Source: Janibacter sp. Soil728 (GTDB lineage: Bacteria > Actinomycetota > Actinomycetes > Actinomycetales > Dermatophilaceae). Taken from it: a DNA stretch of 64,000 nt. Shown here piece after piece: positions 32,723 through 41,741 of this stretch (position 1 is its first letter; the number at the start of each line of letters is the position of its first letter). The notes below the pieces were generated by a model. It saw only the letters and a list, made by a program, of their open reading frames with translations. It was not told where the DNA came from and made no database searches. The position numbers and the translations under genes are program-made. Location: assembly GCF_001428305.1 (NCBI RefSeq), contig NZ_LMRZ01000001.1, forward strand, positions 124,289 through 188,288, in the 5' to 3' direction.

Positions 32723-33880
32723 ATGCAGTTCGGACTCTTCAGCGTCGGCGACGTCACCATGGACCCCACGACCGGCCGCACGCCCAGCGAGGGCGAGCGC
32801 ATCGACGCGATGACCCAGATCGCGCTCAAGGCCGAGGAGGTCGGGCTCGACGTCTTCGCCACGGGTGAGCACCACAACCCGCCCTTCGTGCCCTCCGCAC
32901 CGACGACCCACCTCGCGTACATCGCCGCCAAGACCGAGCACCTCAAGCTCTCGACCGCGACGACCCTCATCACCACGACCGACCCGGTGCGCATCGCCGA
33001 GGACTACGCCTTCCTGCAGCACCTCTCCGGCGGGCGCGTCGACCTGATGATGGGCCGCGGCAACACCGGCCCCGTCTACCCGTGGTTCGGCAAGGACATC
33101 CGCCAGGGCGTCCCCCTCGCGATCGAGAACTACCACCTGCTGCGCCGCCTGTGGCGCGAGGAGAATGTCAGCTGGAAGGGCCAGTTCCGCACGCCCCTGC
33201 AGGGATTCACCTCGACCCCACGACCGCTGGACGGCGTCGCCCCCTTCGTCTGGCACGGCTCGATCCGCTCCACCGAGATCGCCGAGCAGGCCGCGTACTA
33301 CGGCGACGGGTTCTTCCACAACAACATCTTCTGGAACATCGAGCACACCGCCCAGATGGTCGGCCTGTACCGGCAGCGCTTCGAGCACTACGGCCACGGT
33401 GACGCCAGCCAGGCGATCGTCGGGCTCGGCGGGCAGGCCTTCATGGCACAGACCGAGGCCGAGGCCAAGCGGGTCTTCCGCCCCTACTTCGACAACGCGC
33501 CGGTCTACGGTCACGGCCCGTCGATGGAGGACTTCACCCGGCAGACCCCGCTGACCGTCGGCACCCCCGAGATGGTCATCGAGCGCACGCTGTCCTTCGC
33601 CGACCACGTGGGCGACTACCAGCGCCAGCTCTTCCTCATGGACCACGCCGGGCTGCCCCTGGAGATGGTCCTGGAGCAGGTCGAGATCCTCGGCCGCGAG
33701 GTCGTCCCGGTGCTGCGCAAGGAGTTCGAGGCACGCCGGCCCGCGGGGGTCCCGAGCGAGCCCCCGACGCACACCTCGCTGGTGGCGCAGGGCGAAGGGA
33801 GCCCCCACCGTATGGTCGTGACGAGTCCTGTCGTGATCGCCCAGCAGGACCAGAAGCAGAAGGAGATGGCCACTCAGTGA
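32723..33880 (+). CDS. Luciferase-like (LLM class) flavin-dependent monooxygenase, CE1758-like
   Basis: 385 aa. The bacterial luciferase barrel is recognised by DVFATGEHHNPPFVPSAP near 45 and LSGGRVDLMMGRGNTGPVYPWFG near 102. Partnership with an FMN reductase in the next, overlapping gene (GTGA at 33877) matches the actinobacterial CE1758/CE1759 pair. It uses reduced FMN and oxygen; the substrate is unknown. The ATG at 32723 follows an AGGAGG site. The C-terminal 40 residues are polar and Gln-rich. Confidence 0.85.
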   Translation: MQFGLFSVGDVTMDPTTGRTPSEGERIDAMTQIALKAEEVGLDVFATGEHHNPPFVPSAPTTHLAYIAAKTEHLKLSTATTLITTTDPVRIAEDYAFLQHLSGGRVDLMMGRGNTGPVYPWFGKDIRQGVPLAIENYHLLRRLWREENVSWKGQFRTPLQGFTSTPRPLDGVAPFVWHGSIRSTEIAEQAAYYGDGFFHNNIFWNIEHTAQMVGLYRQRFEHYGHGDASQAIVGLGGQAFMAQTEAEAKRVFRPYFDNAPVYGHGPSMEDFTRQTPLTVGTPEMVIERTLSFADHVGDYQRQLFLMDHAGLPLEMVLEQVEILGREVVPVLRKEFEARRPAGVPSEPPTHTSLVAQGEGSPHRMVVTSPVVIAQQDQKQKEMATQ

Positions 33881-34515
33881 CCCGAAGCGTCGTCGTCATC
33901 AGCGCCGGGCTCTCCCAGCCCTCGAGCACCCGGCTGCTCGCCGACCAGCTCGCCGCCGCCACCCGCTCCGCGGTGGGCGGGCGCGGCGAGTCGGTGGACA
34001 TCGAGTTCGTCGAGCTGCGTGAGCTGGCGGTCGAGATGGCCGAGTCGATGGTGTCCGGCGGTCGACCCACCCCGGCCCTGAGCGCCGCCCAGCGGCGGGT
34101 CGCCGCGGCCGATGGACTCATCGCCGTGACACCGGTCTTCACGGCCAGCTACTCCGGACTCTTCAAGACCTTCGTCGACCTGCTCGACAAGGACGCGCTG
34201 ACCGGCAAGGCCGTGCTCGTCGCGGCGACGGCAGGCACGCCCCGGCACAGCCTCGTGCTCGAGCACGCCATGCGCCCGCTCTTCGCCTACCTGCGCGCGA
34301 TCGTGGTGCCGACGGCCGTCTTCGCGGCGACGCAGGACTTCGGTGGCGAGAGCGACCTCGACGCCCGGGTGCACCGGGCGGCCGGCGAGCTCGCCGGCCT
34401 CGTCGTCGCCGAGCGCACGGGGGTCGCGGGCTTCGCCCAGGGCGACGAGGAGCCCGGGCCGCTTGGTCCGGTCACCGACTTCACCGAGCTGCTGCGCGGG
34501 CACGACGGGGGTTGA
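33877..34515 (+). CDS. NAD(P)H-dependent FMN reductase, CE1759-like
   Basis: 212 aa flavodoxin-like protein: VVISAGLSQPSSTRLLADQL at the N-terminus binds the FMN phosphate, and TPVFTASYSGLFKTFVDLLD near residue 88 is the typical reductase segment. It supplies reduced FMN to the upstream monooxygenase, whose stop codon it overlaps. The last 40 residues are variable. Confidence 0.85.
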   Translation: MTRSVVVISAGLSQPSSTRLLADQLAAATRSAVGGRGESVDIEFVELRELAVEMAESMVSGGRPTPALSAAQRRVAAADGLIAVTPVFTASYSGLFKTFVDLLDKDALTGKAVLVAATAGTPRHSLVLEHAMRPLFAYLRAIVVPTAVFAATQDFGGESDLDARVHRAAGELAGLVVAERTGVAGFAQGDEEPGPLGPVTDFTELLRGHDGG

Positions 34516-34565
34516 GGCGAGAGGCCAACCGGCCGGCCAAACCACCAGACGGCCAGCCCCGGGGC

Positions 34566-36050
34566 TCAGCCCCGCACGCGCCGGCGCAGCGACCCCGGGA
34601 GCCCGGCGACGGCCGCGACACCGAGCGCGGTCCTGGGCTCGTAGCCGACCCGCCACAGCCCACCGTGGGCAGCGGCATCGCTGAAGAGCTCCTCGGGGTG
34701 CTCCCGCTGCGGCGTCTCCCGCACGAGGTCGCGCACGAGCAACGCCGCCATGAGCGGTCGCACGGTCTCGGCAGCGAAGACCTCGACGCCGAAGTGGTGC
34801 GCGCCGCCGTAGGCCGCGCCGAGCACGGGGTTCTTCGTCACGGACCGGGTCCACGTGGCCGGGGCGACGTTGAAGGAGACCCGCTGGCCGCTCCCTTCGG
34901 CAGCGACTCCACGCCACCGCTGCAGCCGCTTGGCGATCGCGTAGTTGGGGCCCTGCTGCGGCACGAGGACGTCGGCGATGCCGGGCTGGCCGTCGCGGGT
35001 GCCGCGGTAGGCGGGAGCGAAGAGCTGCCCCCGGCCCAGCGCACGCAGCGGGCCCTGGACACCCTTGAGCGCCAGGCCGCGTGCGGCCCAGCGGCGCCGC
35101 GACTCGGCGACCACGGCCGGCGGCACGACGAAGGCGTCGGTCGGCGTCGCCAACCAGGCCAGCGCGGTCTGCGGGTCGTCGTCGGTGAGCGCGTCCATGA
35201 GCAGGTCGACCGCGGCACTGACCCGCACGTGGACCCCCGAGTCGGCGTAGGCGTGCATCCCGACGGCCAGCGGCTGCTCGCCGCCGACCCGCCGGACCCA
35301 CTCGAGGACCTCTCCGGGCTGGTGGATGACGTCGGCGCCGGAGTCGCCGGAGGCGTCGACGGGGAAGGTCAGGGTGCCGGCCCCACGCGAGGCCAGCCCC
35401 TTCTTGTACCGCCAGGCGCGGCTGCGCGGCAGGTCGATCGCGAGCACGTCGGCGCCCCAGGACAGCAGCGTCTCGAGCGGGCCCATCTCGGCTCCCGCAC
35501 CGATGAGCAGCGCGCGGTGGCCCGGGAGCGCCAGCCACTCGGGGTGGTCGATGACGTCCGCGACGGCCTCCGCGAAGGACGGCTCGACGATGCCAGCGTC
35601 GACCCAGGCCCCGAGCTGTCCGCGCAGCTCCTCGCCCTCGATCTCGCGGCCGCCGACGGGGACCCGCAGTCGGGTGACCGGCTCGGCGGTGCCCTTCACG
35701 CTCTCGGTACCGAAGGGGGCCGCGCCGGACGGCATCGTCAGCTCGGCGTCCTCGAGCGGGACCTCGTCACCCGCGTCGTCGACCATGACCATCCGGCGGC
35801 GCATCGAGGCCAGGCCATCGGTGGCGATCCTCGCTGCCCGGTCGGCGGACCCGGCGCTCGCCGCGGTCACGTCGTGGACGTGGTCGACATAGTCCTTGCG
35901 CCAGTCGTGGGCGCCGTCGATGCGCTGGGCGAGCTCGGGGTCGACCCCTCGTACGGAGTCCGCGAGCACCCCCCTGGTCGTCGTGGTCGTCGACCGCTTG
36001 CCTTGGTCGTCGGCCGGGAAGTGCACGCCCGCAGAGGTCTCGTCGCTCAT
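34566..36050 (-). CDS. Uncharacterised protein with a Rossmann-like core, 494 aa
   Basis: No family is recognised with certainty. A glycine-rich nucleotide motif after a beta strand (HRALLIGAGAEMGPLETLLSWG, in part: LLIGAGAEMGP, near residue 183) followed by VLAIDLPRSRAWRYKKGL suggests a Rossmann-like NAD(P) or SAM site with an Asp at the end of strand 2. The first 25 residues are polar and Thr-rich. Later parts contain a conserved-looking LFAPAYRGTRDGQPGIADVLV region. No membrane segment or signal is visible. It is convergent with the FMN reductase gene and stands 32 bp downstream of nitronate monooxygenase on the same strand. Confidence 0.6.
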   Translation of the reverse strand: MSDETSAGVHFPADDQGKRSTTTTTRGVLADSVRGVDPELAQRIDGAHDWRKDYVDHVHDVTAASAGSADRAARIATDGLASMRRRMVMVDDAGDEVPLEDAELTMPSGAAPFGTESVKGTAEPVTRLRVPVGGREIEGEELRGQLGAWVDAGIVEPSFAEAVADVIDHPEWLALPGHRALLIGAGAEMGPLETLLSWGADVLAIDLPRSRAWRYKKGLASRGAGTLTFPVDASGDSGADVIHQPGEVLEWVRRVGGEQPLAVGMHAYADSGVHVRVSAAVDLLMDALTDDDPQTALAWLATPTDAFVVPPAVVAESRRRWAARGLALKGVQGPLRALGRGQLFAPAYRGTRDGQPGIADVLVPQQGPNYAIAKRLQRWRGVAAEGSGQRVSFNVAPATWTRSVTKNPVLGAAYGGAHHFGVEVFAAETVRPLMAALLVRDLVRETPQREHPEELFSDAAAHGGLWRVGYEPRTALGVAAVAGLPGSLRRRVRG

Positions 36051-36082
36051 GACCTCATCCTGTGGCCCCTGTCACAGGTAAA

Positions 36083-37003
36083 TCAAATGCCGTCCACCAG
36101 CGCGCGGACCACACTCGCCGCATCGGTCTCGGCGGTGAGGTGGTCGACACCGACGCCGGCGTAGAGCGGGGTGTAGTCGGTGTCGCCGCGCTCGCGCCCG
36201 GCGGCGTGCTCGCTCCTGGCGTCGCCGGTCATCGCGTCCTCGTCGCCGCTCCACCGCCGGACGAAGGGTGTCGCGACCGCGCGTCCGCCGAACTCCCGCG
36301 GCCACGCGATGTCCTGGGCGACGTCGTGGACCCGGGAGTACCGGGTGGCGTCGGCCGCGATGAGCGCGGCCCGGGCCTGCGGGGTGTTGTCGGCCTCGAC
36401 GCAGGTGAGGAAGGGGGTGCCGCACCACACGCCGGCCGCCCCCTTGCCGAGCGCTCGGGCGACATCATCTGCGGTAGAGACGCCACCTGCAGCGAGGACG
36501 GGACGGTCGGCAGTGCCCAGGGCGAGATCGAGGATCGCCTCGGTGCCCATCTCGTCGCGGCCGTGTCCGCCCCCTTCGCCTCCGCGGGCAATGATGAGGT
36601 CCGCCCCGGCAGCGAGGGCCTGCTCGAGATCAGTCGCGTTGCCCACCTGGCAGGCGGTGCGCAGACCGGCGGCGCGCAGGCGTGCCACCGGCTCGGCGAG
36701 ATCCCCGAAGGAGACCGACACCAGGGCCGGTCGCTGCTCGCCCGCGAGCGCGATGACCGCGGCGAGCTGGGCGCTCAGCTGCGGCACCCAGGCCATCAGA
36801 CCGATGCCGAAGGGGGTCCCGCCCGCCCCCGCGAGCGCCGCCTGCTCCGCGATCCACTCGGGTGAAGCGCTCCCGCGCGCCCCGATCATGCCCAGGCCAC
36901 CGGCCGAGGAGACGGCGTGCGCGAGGCGGCCTCCGGCGACGCCCGCCATGGGCGCGCAGACGATCGGGTGACGGATGCCGAGCAGGTCGGTGAGAGCAGC
37001 CAT
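36083..37003 (-). CDS. Nitronate monooxygenase (2-nitropropane dioxygenase family)
   Basis: 306 aa FMN barrel. APMAGVAGGRLAHAVSSAGGLGMIGARG near residues 15-42 and the phosphate/active-site block ARGGEGGGHGRDEMG near 155 with LAAGGVSTADDVARALGKGAAGVWCGT near 185-210 are diagnostic. It oxidises alkyl nitronates such as propionate-3-nitronate, detoxifying them. The ATG at 37003 is chosen; the frame upstream overlaps the divergent cyclophilin promoter and is not coding. Confidence 0.85.
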   Translation of the reverse strand: MAALTDLLGIRHPIVCAPMAGVAGGRLAHAVSSAGGLGMIGARGSASPEWIAEQAALAGAGGTPFGIGLMAWVPQLSAQLAAVIALAGEQRPALVSVSFGDLAEPVARLRAAGLRTACQVGNATDLEQALAAGADLIIARGGEGGGHGRDEMGTEAILDLALGTADRPVLAAGGVSTADDVARALGKGAAGVWCGTPFLTCVEADNTPQARAALIAADATRYSRVHDVAQDIAWPREFGGRAVATPFVRRWSGDEDAMTGDARSEHAAGRERGDTDYTPLYAGVGVDHLTAETDAASVVRALVDGI

Positions 37004-37049
37004 GCCCTCATCATGCGCCCGACCAGCCGCGGTTCGTAGACTCCGCTCC

Positions 37050-37730
37050 ATGATCCGACGCGCACTACCCGCCATCGCCGCTGCCAGCCTCCTCGCCCTG
37101 ACGGGGTGCGGCACCGACTCGGGGGGCAGTCCGGAGAGCTCGTCCGCCGCCTCCCCCTCGACCACGACGATCAGCGGCAAGACCGAGTGCCCGCCGGAGG
37201 GCGGCGCAAAGGTGCGGGTGACGGCCTTCGAGCAGGCGCCGCCGATGTGCATCGACCCGAAGAAGACGTACACGGCGAAGATCGCCACCGACGAGGGCGA
37301 CGTGACCGTCAAGCTCGACGCCGAGAAGGCGCCGAAGACGGTCAACAACTTCGTCGTGCTCGCCCGGTACAAGTACTACGACGGGCTGACCTTCCACCGT
37401 GTCATCCAGGACTTCATGGCGCAGGGCGGCGACCCGGTCGGCGACGGCAGTGGCGGTCCTGGCTACCAGTTCGAGGACGAGCTGCCCCAGGCCGGCGAGT
37501 ACAAGGTCGGCTCCATCGCGATGGCCAACGCGGGCCCGGACACCAACGGCTCGCAGTTCTTCATCATCACCGGTGATGCGGGTGTCGGGCTGCCCCCGAG
37601 CTACACCCTCTTCGGCCAGGTCACCCAGGGCATGGAGACCGTCACCGCGATCGAGGACGACGGGTCCATGGGCGATGGTCCGCCGAGGGAGATCCACACC
37701 ATCAAGAGCGTGACGATCACCGAGAAGTAG
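37050..37730 (+). CDS. Cyclophilin-type peptidyl-prolyl isomerase lipoprotein
   Basis: 226 aa. A lipoprotein signal ends at LLALTGC (Cys20), followed by a Ser/Thr-rich linker, so the isomerase is anchored outside the membrane. The cyclophilin domain runs from about residue 70: FHRVIQDFMAQGGDP contains the catalytic Arg and FMAQGGD, and MANAGPDTNGSQFFI the other active-site residues. It would assist folding of exported proteins. Two bases separate it from the alkyltransferase-like gene. Confidence 0.9.
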   Translation: MIRRALPAIAAASLLALTGCGTDSGGSPESSSAASPSTTTISGKTECPPEGGAKVRVTAFEQAPPMCIDPKKTYTAKIATDEGDVTVKLDAEKAPKTVNNFVVLARYKYYDGLTFHRVIQDFMAQGGDPVGDGSGGPGYQFEDELPQAGEYKVGSIAMANAGPDTNGSQFFIITGDAGVGLPPSYTLFGQVTQGMETVTAIEDDGSMGDGPPREIHTIKSVTITEK

Positions 37731-37732
37731 CC

Positions 37733-38071
37733 ATGGACGATGTCCTCGTCGAGAGGGTCCTGAGCGCGGTGGAGCTCGTCCCGCGGGGCAGGGTCATCTC
37801 GTACGGGGACATCGCCGCACTCGTCGGGACCGGTCCACGACAGGTCGGCTGGGTCCTGCGCGAGTACGGCAGCGGTGTCACCTGGTGGCGGGTGGTCAAC
37901 GCGTCCGGGGACGCACCGCAGCACAAGCGGTCAGAGGTCTTCGAGCACTGGGCCACGGAGAGCATCACGGTCAAGCCCAACGGTCTGGGCTGCCGGATCA
38001 AGGAGTACCGGGTCGACCTCGAGGAGCTGGCGCGCGCCCACGCCGCCGCCACCGCCGACCTGGAGGGTTGA
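37733..38071 (+). CDS. Alkyltransferase-like protein (MGMT family lacking the Cys)
   Basis: 112 aa. The DNA-binding domain of O6-alkylguanine transferases is present (GRVISYGDIAALVGTGPRQVGWVL near 19-42). The acceptor motif PCHR is replaced by TWWRVVNASG (Trp51-Trp52-Arg53), so the protein can bind but not repair alkylated bases. Such ATL proteins flag lesions for nucleotide excision repair. It lies 2 bp after the cyclophilin gene and should be cotranscribed with it. Confidence 0.85.
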   Translation: MDDVLVERVLSAVELVPRGRVISYGDIAALVGTGPRQVGWVLREYGSGVTWWRVVNASGDAPQHKRSEVFEHWATESITVKPNGLGCRIKEYRVDLEELARAHAAATADLEG

Positions 38072-38129
38072 GGGGCCTCACACGAGCCCTGGAATTATCG
38101 GGTCACCCGAGCGGTGGAGGGCCAGGACC

Positions 38130-39647
38130 TCAGCCGCCGGGGCGACCCTGGTGGCGCATCTGCTCGAGCGCGAGAGCAGCGAGCGCGCCGATGACGAGGA
38201 CCGCGGCGGGCAGCAGCAGCGACTCGGCGAAGGCGGACGAGAGTGACTCGGCGATGGCCGGGGGCAGGGCTGCGGGACCGCCGGCGGCGCTCCCTTCGCC
38301 GGACCCGAAGCTCTCCGCCGCCTGGGGGCCGAGGTGCGAGGCGATCCGCGCCGACATGAGCGCGGCGATGGCCGCGGACCCGATGACCGAGCCGACCTGA
38401 CGGGTCGTGTTGTAGATGCCCGCGCCAGCGCCGGCGAGCTGGATCGGCAGGTTGCGGCTGGCCGTGGTGGCGAGCGGGCCCCAGATGAAGGCACCGGTCA
38501 CGCCGATGAAGGTCATCGCCACGCAGACGGCCACGATCGACGAGTCGGGGGTCATCAGGCGGCTGAGGACGAAGAGGGTCACGGCGAAGCCGGCGAGGCC
38601 GACGGTCGGCAGGACGCGGGGGTGGATGCGGTCGACGAGCTCGCCCACGGGGCGGGCCAGCGCGATGGAGGCGATCGCCTGGGGCGCCATGAGCAGGGCG
38701 GCCTCGGTCGGCGAGTAGCCGCGCACGCTCTGCAGCCACACGAGGAGGGGGAACATCATCGCCGTCACGGACAGCCCCATCGTGGTGATGGCGAGGTTGG
38801 ACAGGGAGAAGTTGCGGTCACGGAAGAGCCCGAGGGGCACGAGCGGCTCCTTGGGGCCGCGCGCCTGCCAGACGATGAAGCCGACGAGGATCAGCAGGCC
38901 TGCACCGATGAGCACGGGGATCGTGATGGGCCCGACGATCTGCCCCCAGTCACGCCCCTCGCCCTCCTGCAGGCCGAAGATCACGAGGAAGAGGCCGACC
39001 GCGGACAGCACGACGCCCACCCAGTCCATGGCGTGGGCGTGCCGGTCGAGGCTGGGCACGAGTCGTGCCGCGGCGACGAAGCCGATGATCCCGACGGGCA
39101 CGTTGATGAAGAAGATCCACTCCCAGCCGAGGGAGTCGAGCAGGATGCCGCCGAGGAGCGGGCCGACGAGGAAGGCCACGCCAGCGGTCGCTCCCCACAG
39201 CGCCATGGCCGACCCGCGGCGCTGCGGCGGGAAGGTGCGCGTGATGACCGCCATCGTCTGCGGGGTCATCATCGACGCGCCCAGGCCCTGGACGACCCGG
39301 GCCCCGATCAGCCAGCCGATCGTCGGCGCAAGCCCGCAGGCCAAGGACGCGGCGGTGAAGATCGCCAGCCCGACCAGGTAGAGCCGCTTGGGTCCGAAGC
39401 GGTCACCGAAGCGGCCGGTGATGAGCAGCGGTACGGCATAGGCGAGCAGGTAGGCGCTCGTCACCCACAGGACCGGCTCGATGCCCGCGCCGAAGCTCTC
39501 CATCAGCGCGGGCGTCGCGATCGAGACGATCGAGACGTCGACGAGGATCATGAAGAAGCCGATGACCAGGGCCCACAGCGCCGGCCACGGGTTGGCGGGG
39601 AACTCGTCGGCTGCACTCGCCTGCGGGGCGCCGGTCTCGACTGTCAT
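38130..39647 (-). CDS. DHA2-type MFS drug transporter (EmrB/QacA family)
   Basis: 505 aa with about 14 hydrophobic segments. Family motifs are LVDVSIVSIATPALMESFG in helix 1, GRFGDRFGPKRLYLVGL (motif A) near 75 and RVVQGLGASMMTP (motif C region) near 115. It exports toxic compounds with proton influx. It follows a marR gene by 36 bp, the classic regulator-pump arrangement, and lies downstream of the nicotinate genes on the same strand. Confidence 0.85.
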   Translation of the reverse strand: MTVETGAPQASAADEFPANPWPALWALVIGFFMILVDVSIVSIATPALMESFGAGIEPVLWVTSAYLLAYAVPLLITGRFGDRFGPKRLYLVGLAIFTAASLACGLAPTIGWLIGARVVQGLGASMMTPQTMAVITRTFPPQRRGSAMALWGATAGVAFLVGPLLGGILLDSLGWEWIFFINVPVGIIGFVAAARLVPSLDRHAHAMDWVGVVLSAVGLFLVIFGLQEGEGRDWGQIVGPITIPVLIGAGLLILVGFIVWQARGPKEPLVPLGLFRDRNFSLSNLAITTMGLSVTAMMFPLLVWLQSVRGYSPTEAALLMAPQAIASIALARPVGELVDRIHPRVLPTVGLAGFAVTLFVLSRLMTPDSSIVAVCVAMTFIGVTGAFIWGPLATTASRNLPIQLAGAGAGIYNTTRQVGSVIGSAAIAALMSARIASHLGPQAAESFGSGEGSAAGGPAALPPAIAESLSSAFAESLLLPAAVLVIGALAALALEQMRHQGRPGG

Positions 39648-39683
39648 GACGCGAACGCTACGCCGCCGCAGCGACAGCCCGGA

Positions 39684-40172
39684 TCAGTCCTCAGCAGCTG
39701 CCAGCTCGGCCGCCAGCTCGGCCCAGCGCTCGCTCAGGTCGTTGAGCTCGGCCAGGATCTCGTCCTTGCGCCGCGGGTTGTGCGCGAAGAGCCGCTGCTC
39801 GAGCTGGACGCGGCGCTCCCGCACGCGGAAGAGCTCGCTCTCACCGAGCGAGGTGATCTGGACGACCTTGCGCCGCGCATCGATCGGGGATCGGGTCCGC
39901 ACGATCAGCGAGCGGCGTTCGAGCCGCCGAGCGACGTCGACCATCGTCGACGCGTCGAGCGCCGCGGCGTGGCCCACCGATGCCTGGTCCGAGCCGTCGT
40001 AGGCGTCCAGGACGTCGAGGACCGCGAACTGCGGACCGGTCAGCTGGGGGCCGATCACCCGTGACCACATGGCCGAGTACGACTGGTAGAGCTTGCGGAT
40101 GACGAAGCCCGGGGCGGTGCCGAGCTGCGCGGGGGTCTCCGCTCGCCGCACGTCGCTGTTGACCTTGCTCAC
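39684..40172 (-). CDS. MarR family transcriptional regulator
   Basis: 162 aa from a GTG at 40172 preceded by GGGGACAG. The winged helix is visible: LTGPQFAVLDVLDAYDGSDQASVGHAAALDASTMVDVARRLERRSLI (in part) near 50-95, then wing RTRSPIDARRKVVQIT. It may control the MFS gene, the upstream nicotinate genes, or both; the regulator of nicotinate degradation in Pseudomonas (NicR) is also of the MarR family. It lies 28 bp after the nicD-like gene on the same strand. Confidence 0.8.
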   Translation of the reverse strand: MSKVNSDVRRAETPAQLGTAPGFVIRKLYQSYSAMWSRVIGPQLTGPQFAVLDVLDAYDGSDQASVGHAAALDASTMVDVARRLERRSLIVRTRSPIDARRKVVQITSLGESELFRVRERRVQLEQRLFAHNPRRKDEILAELNDLSERWAELAAELAAAED

Positions 40173-40200
40173 CCTGTCCCCGTTCGTCCGTTGATGGCCT

Positions 40201-41058
40201 TCAGTCCGCTCCGACGGCATCGAGTGCGTCGGACAGGACCTGTGCGGCCCCCTCGGCATTGTCCCAGAACACCATGTGGCCGGCTGCGGGGACGACATGG
40301 ACGGAGGCGTGAGGGTTGATCGTGGTCACCTCGTCCATCGCTGCCGTCGGGACCACGGGGCTGTCGGCCCCCTGGATGAAGGCGACCGGTGCCGGAACCT
40401 GCGGCCACCACTCGAAGAAGTCCTCGCTCTCGAAGCCGTCGTGCGTCGCGCCGATGGCCTCGGGGGCGCAGCTGCCGAGCCACCTGGCCCGGATCTCCTG
40501 CTCGCGGCGGGGCCACGTGGGCCACGACGCGGCGACCTCGTCGGCGGTGGTGCCGCGCAGCGCCTGCTCGACCTGCCCCATGAAGGCCTCGCGAGTCGTC
40601 GGGTACGGGTCGCGTCCGGGTCCGGAGATGGGCGGGTCGATGGCGACGACGCCTGCGTGCTCGACCTCGCCGCGGGCCGCGACGAGGGTGACGATCCGAG
40701 CGCCCATCGAGTGACCCACGAGCACCGCATCGCCGGCGGGCACGAGCGCGGTGATGACCCGCTCGAGGTCCTGCGCGTAGGCCGGCATCGAGTAGTCGTC
40801 GCCGGACTGGGAGAGCCCGCGACCCCGCACGTCCGTGACCAGCACGCGGCGGGTCCGGGCCAGCTCCCGGGCCACGAAGTCCATGCCCATCGCGGGCATC
40901 GAGATCCCCGGGACGAGGACGATGGGGGCGGTGGTCGCGTCGGCGGGTCCCGCGTAGTCGAGGACGTGGAGCCCGACCTCACCGCTCACCCAGCGGCTGG
41001 TGGCACCGCTCGCGGGGAGGTCGGCGAGTGCGTCGAGGGAGACCGTGCGGTCCGTCAT
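40201..41058 (-). CDS. nicD: Alpha/beta hydrolase, probable N-formylmaleamate deformylase (NicD-like)
   Basis: 285 aa alpha/beta hydrolase. The nucleophile elbow is VGHSMGAR (Ser117), an acid candidate is Asp near 139 in VAIDPPISG, and His261 lies in AAGHMVFWD. The oxyanion region is LVPGISMPAMG near 48. In the maleamate pathway this hydrolase removes formate from N-formylmaleamate made by NicX. Assignment rests mainly on position between nicF-like and regulatory genes in a cluster that also has nicX. ATGA overlap with the nicF-like gene. Confidence 0.75.
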   Translation of the reverse strand: MTDRTVSLDALADLPASGATSRWVSGEVGLHVLDYAGPADATTAPIVLVPGISMPAMGMDFVARELARTRRVLVTDVRGRGLSQSGDDYSMPAYAQDLERVITALVPAGDAVLVGHSMGARIVTLVAARGEVEHAGVVAIDPPISGPGRDPYPTTREAFMGQVEQALRGTTADEVAASWPTWPRREQEIRARWLGSCAPEAIGATHDGFESEDFFEWWPQVPAPVAFIQGADSPVVPTAAMDEVTTINPHASVHVVPAAGHMVFWDNAEGAAQVLSDALDAVGAD

Positions 41059-41741
41059 GAGAGTCCTCCGTGGCCCGGCGTGCCGGACAGGTAGTCGAGT
41101 GCGTCGGCGACGTCGATGACGTCGCCGTACTTGGCGTTGATGTCGAAGAGGTTGGCGTCGTGCGGGCCCTGCGCCCGGTCACCGACGGCCTCGCGGGGCA
41201 CGAGGACCGAGAAGCCGTCCTGCACGGCATCCACCGCGGAGGCACGGACGCACCCGCTGGTGGTGGCCCCGGTGAGCACGACGGTGTCGCAGCCCGCCGA
41301 GCGCAGCAGCGCGGCCAGGGGGGTGCCGTGGAAGGCGGACGCCCCCTTCTTGTCGACGACCGCGTCGGTCGCCGCGTCGAAGGGCAGCCTCGGGTCGAGG
41401 ACGATCCCCTCGCTGCCCTCGAGCATCGCCCGCATGCCCGCGGCCTTGGTCAGCCAGGTGATCGCGCCGGGGCGCACCTCGGCGCGGCTGTAGACGATCC
41501 GGGTGAAGATCACCGGGTGTCCCTGGGCGTGGGCGGCCTCGATGAGGCTCGCCGTCGCGGCGACGACCTGGGTCAGGTCGCTGCCCGCGTCGAACTGCGG
41601 CTCGGTGAAACCACGGGTCAGGTCGATGACCACGAGTGCCGGACGAGCCCCCCGGTCGACGCTGCCACCCCAGCCGGCGCGCGCGTACGTGTCCAGGGTC
41701 TGCGCGTCGTGGACGGTCGCGGCGGCGTCGGTCCGGCTCAT
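41055..41741 (-). CDS. nicF: Isochorismatase-family hydrolase, probable maleamate amidohydrolase (NicF-like)
   Basis: 228 aa. The cysteine hydrolase triad is visible: Asp40 in ALVVIDLTRGF, Lys131/132 in VVDKKGASAFHGT and Cys164 in TGATTSGCVRASAVDA. It would deaminate maleamate to maleate, the step after NicD. Overlaps of 4 bp on both sides (nicD-like and CoxG genes) show a tight operon. Confidence 0.8.
   Translation of the reverse strand: MSRTDAAATVHDAQTLDTYARAGWGGSVDRGARPALVVIDLTRGFTEPQFDAGSDLTQVVAATASLIEAAHAQGHPVIFTRIVYSRAEVRPGAITWLTKAAGMRAMLEGSEGIVLDPRLPFDAATDAVVDKKGASAFHGTPLAALLRSAGCDTVVLTGATTSGCVRASAVDAVQDGFSVLVPREAVGDRAQGPHDANLFDINAKYGDVIDVADALDYLSGTPGHGGLS

Noticed and set aside
34512-36164. 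550-codon plus-strand frame
   Set aside because: Antisense to the 494-aa unknown protein. The minus-strand frame has balanced composition, a Rossmann motif and a better codon pattern, so it is kept instead.
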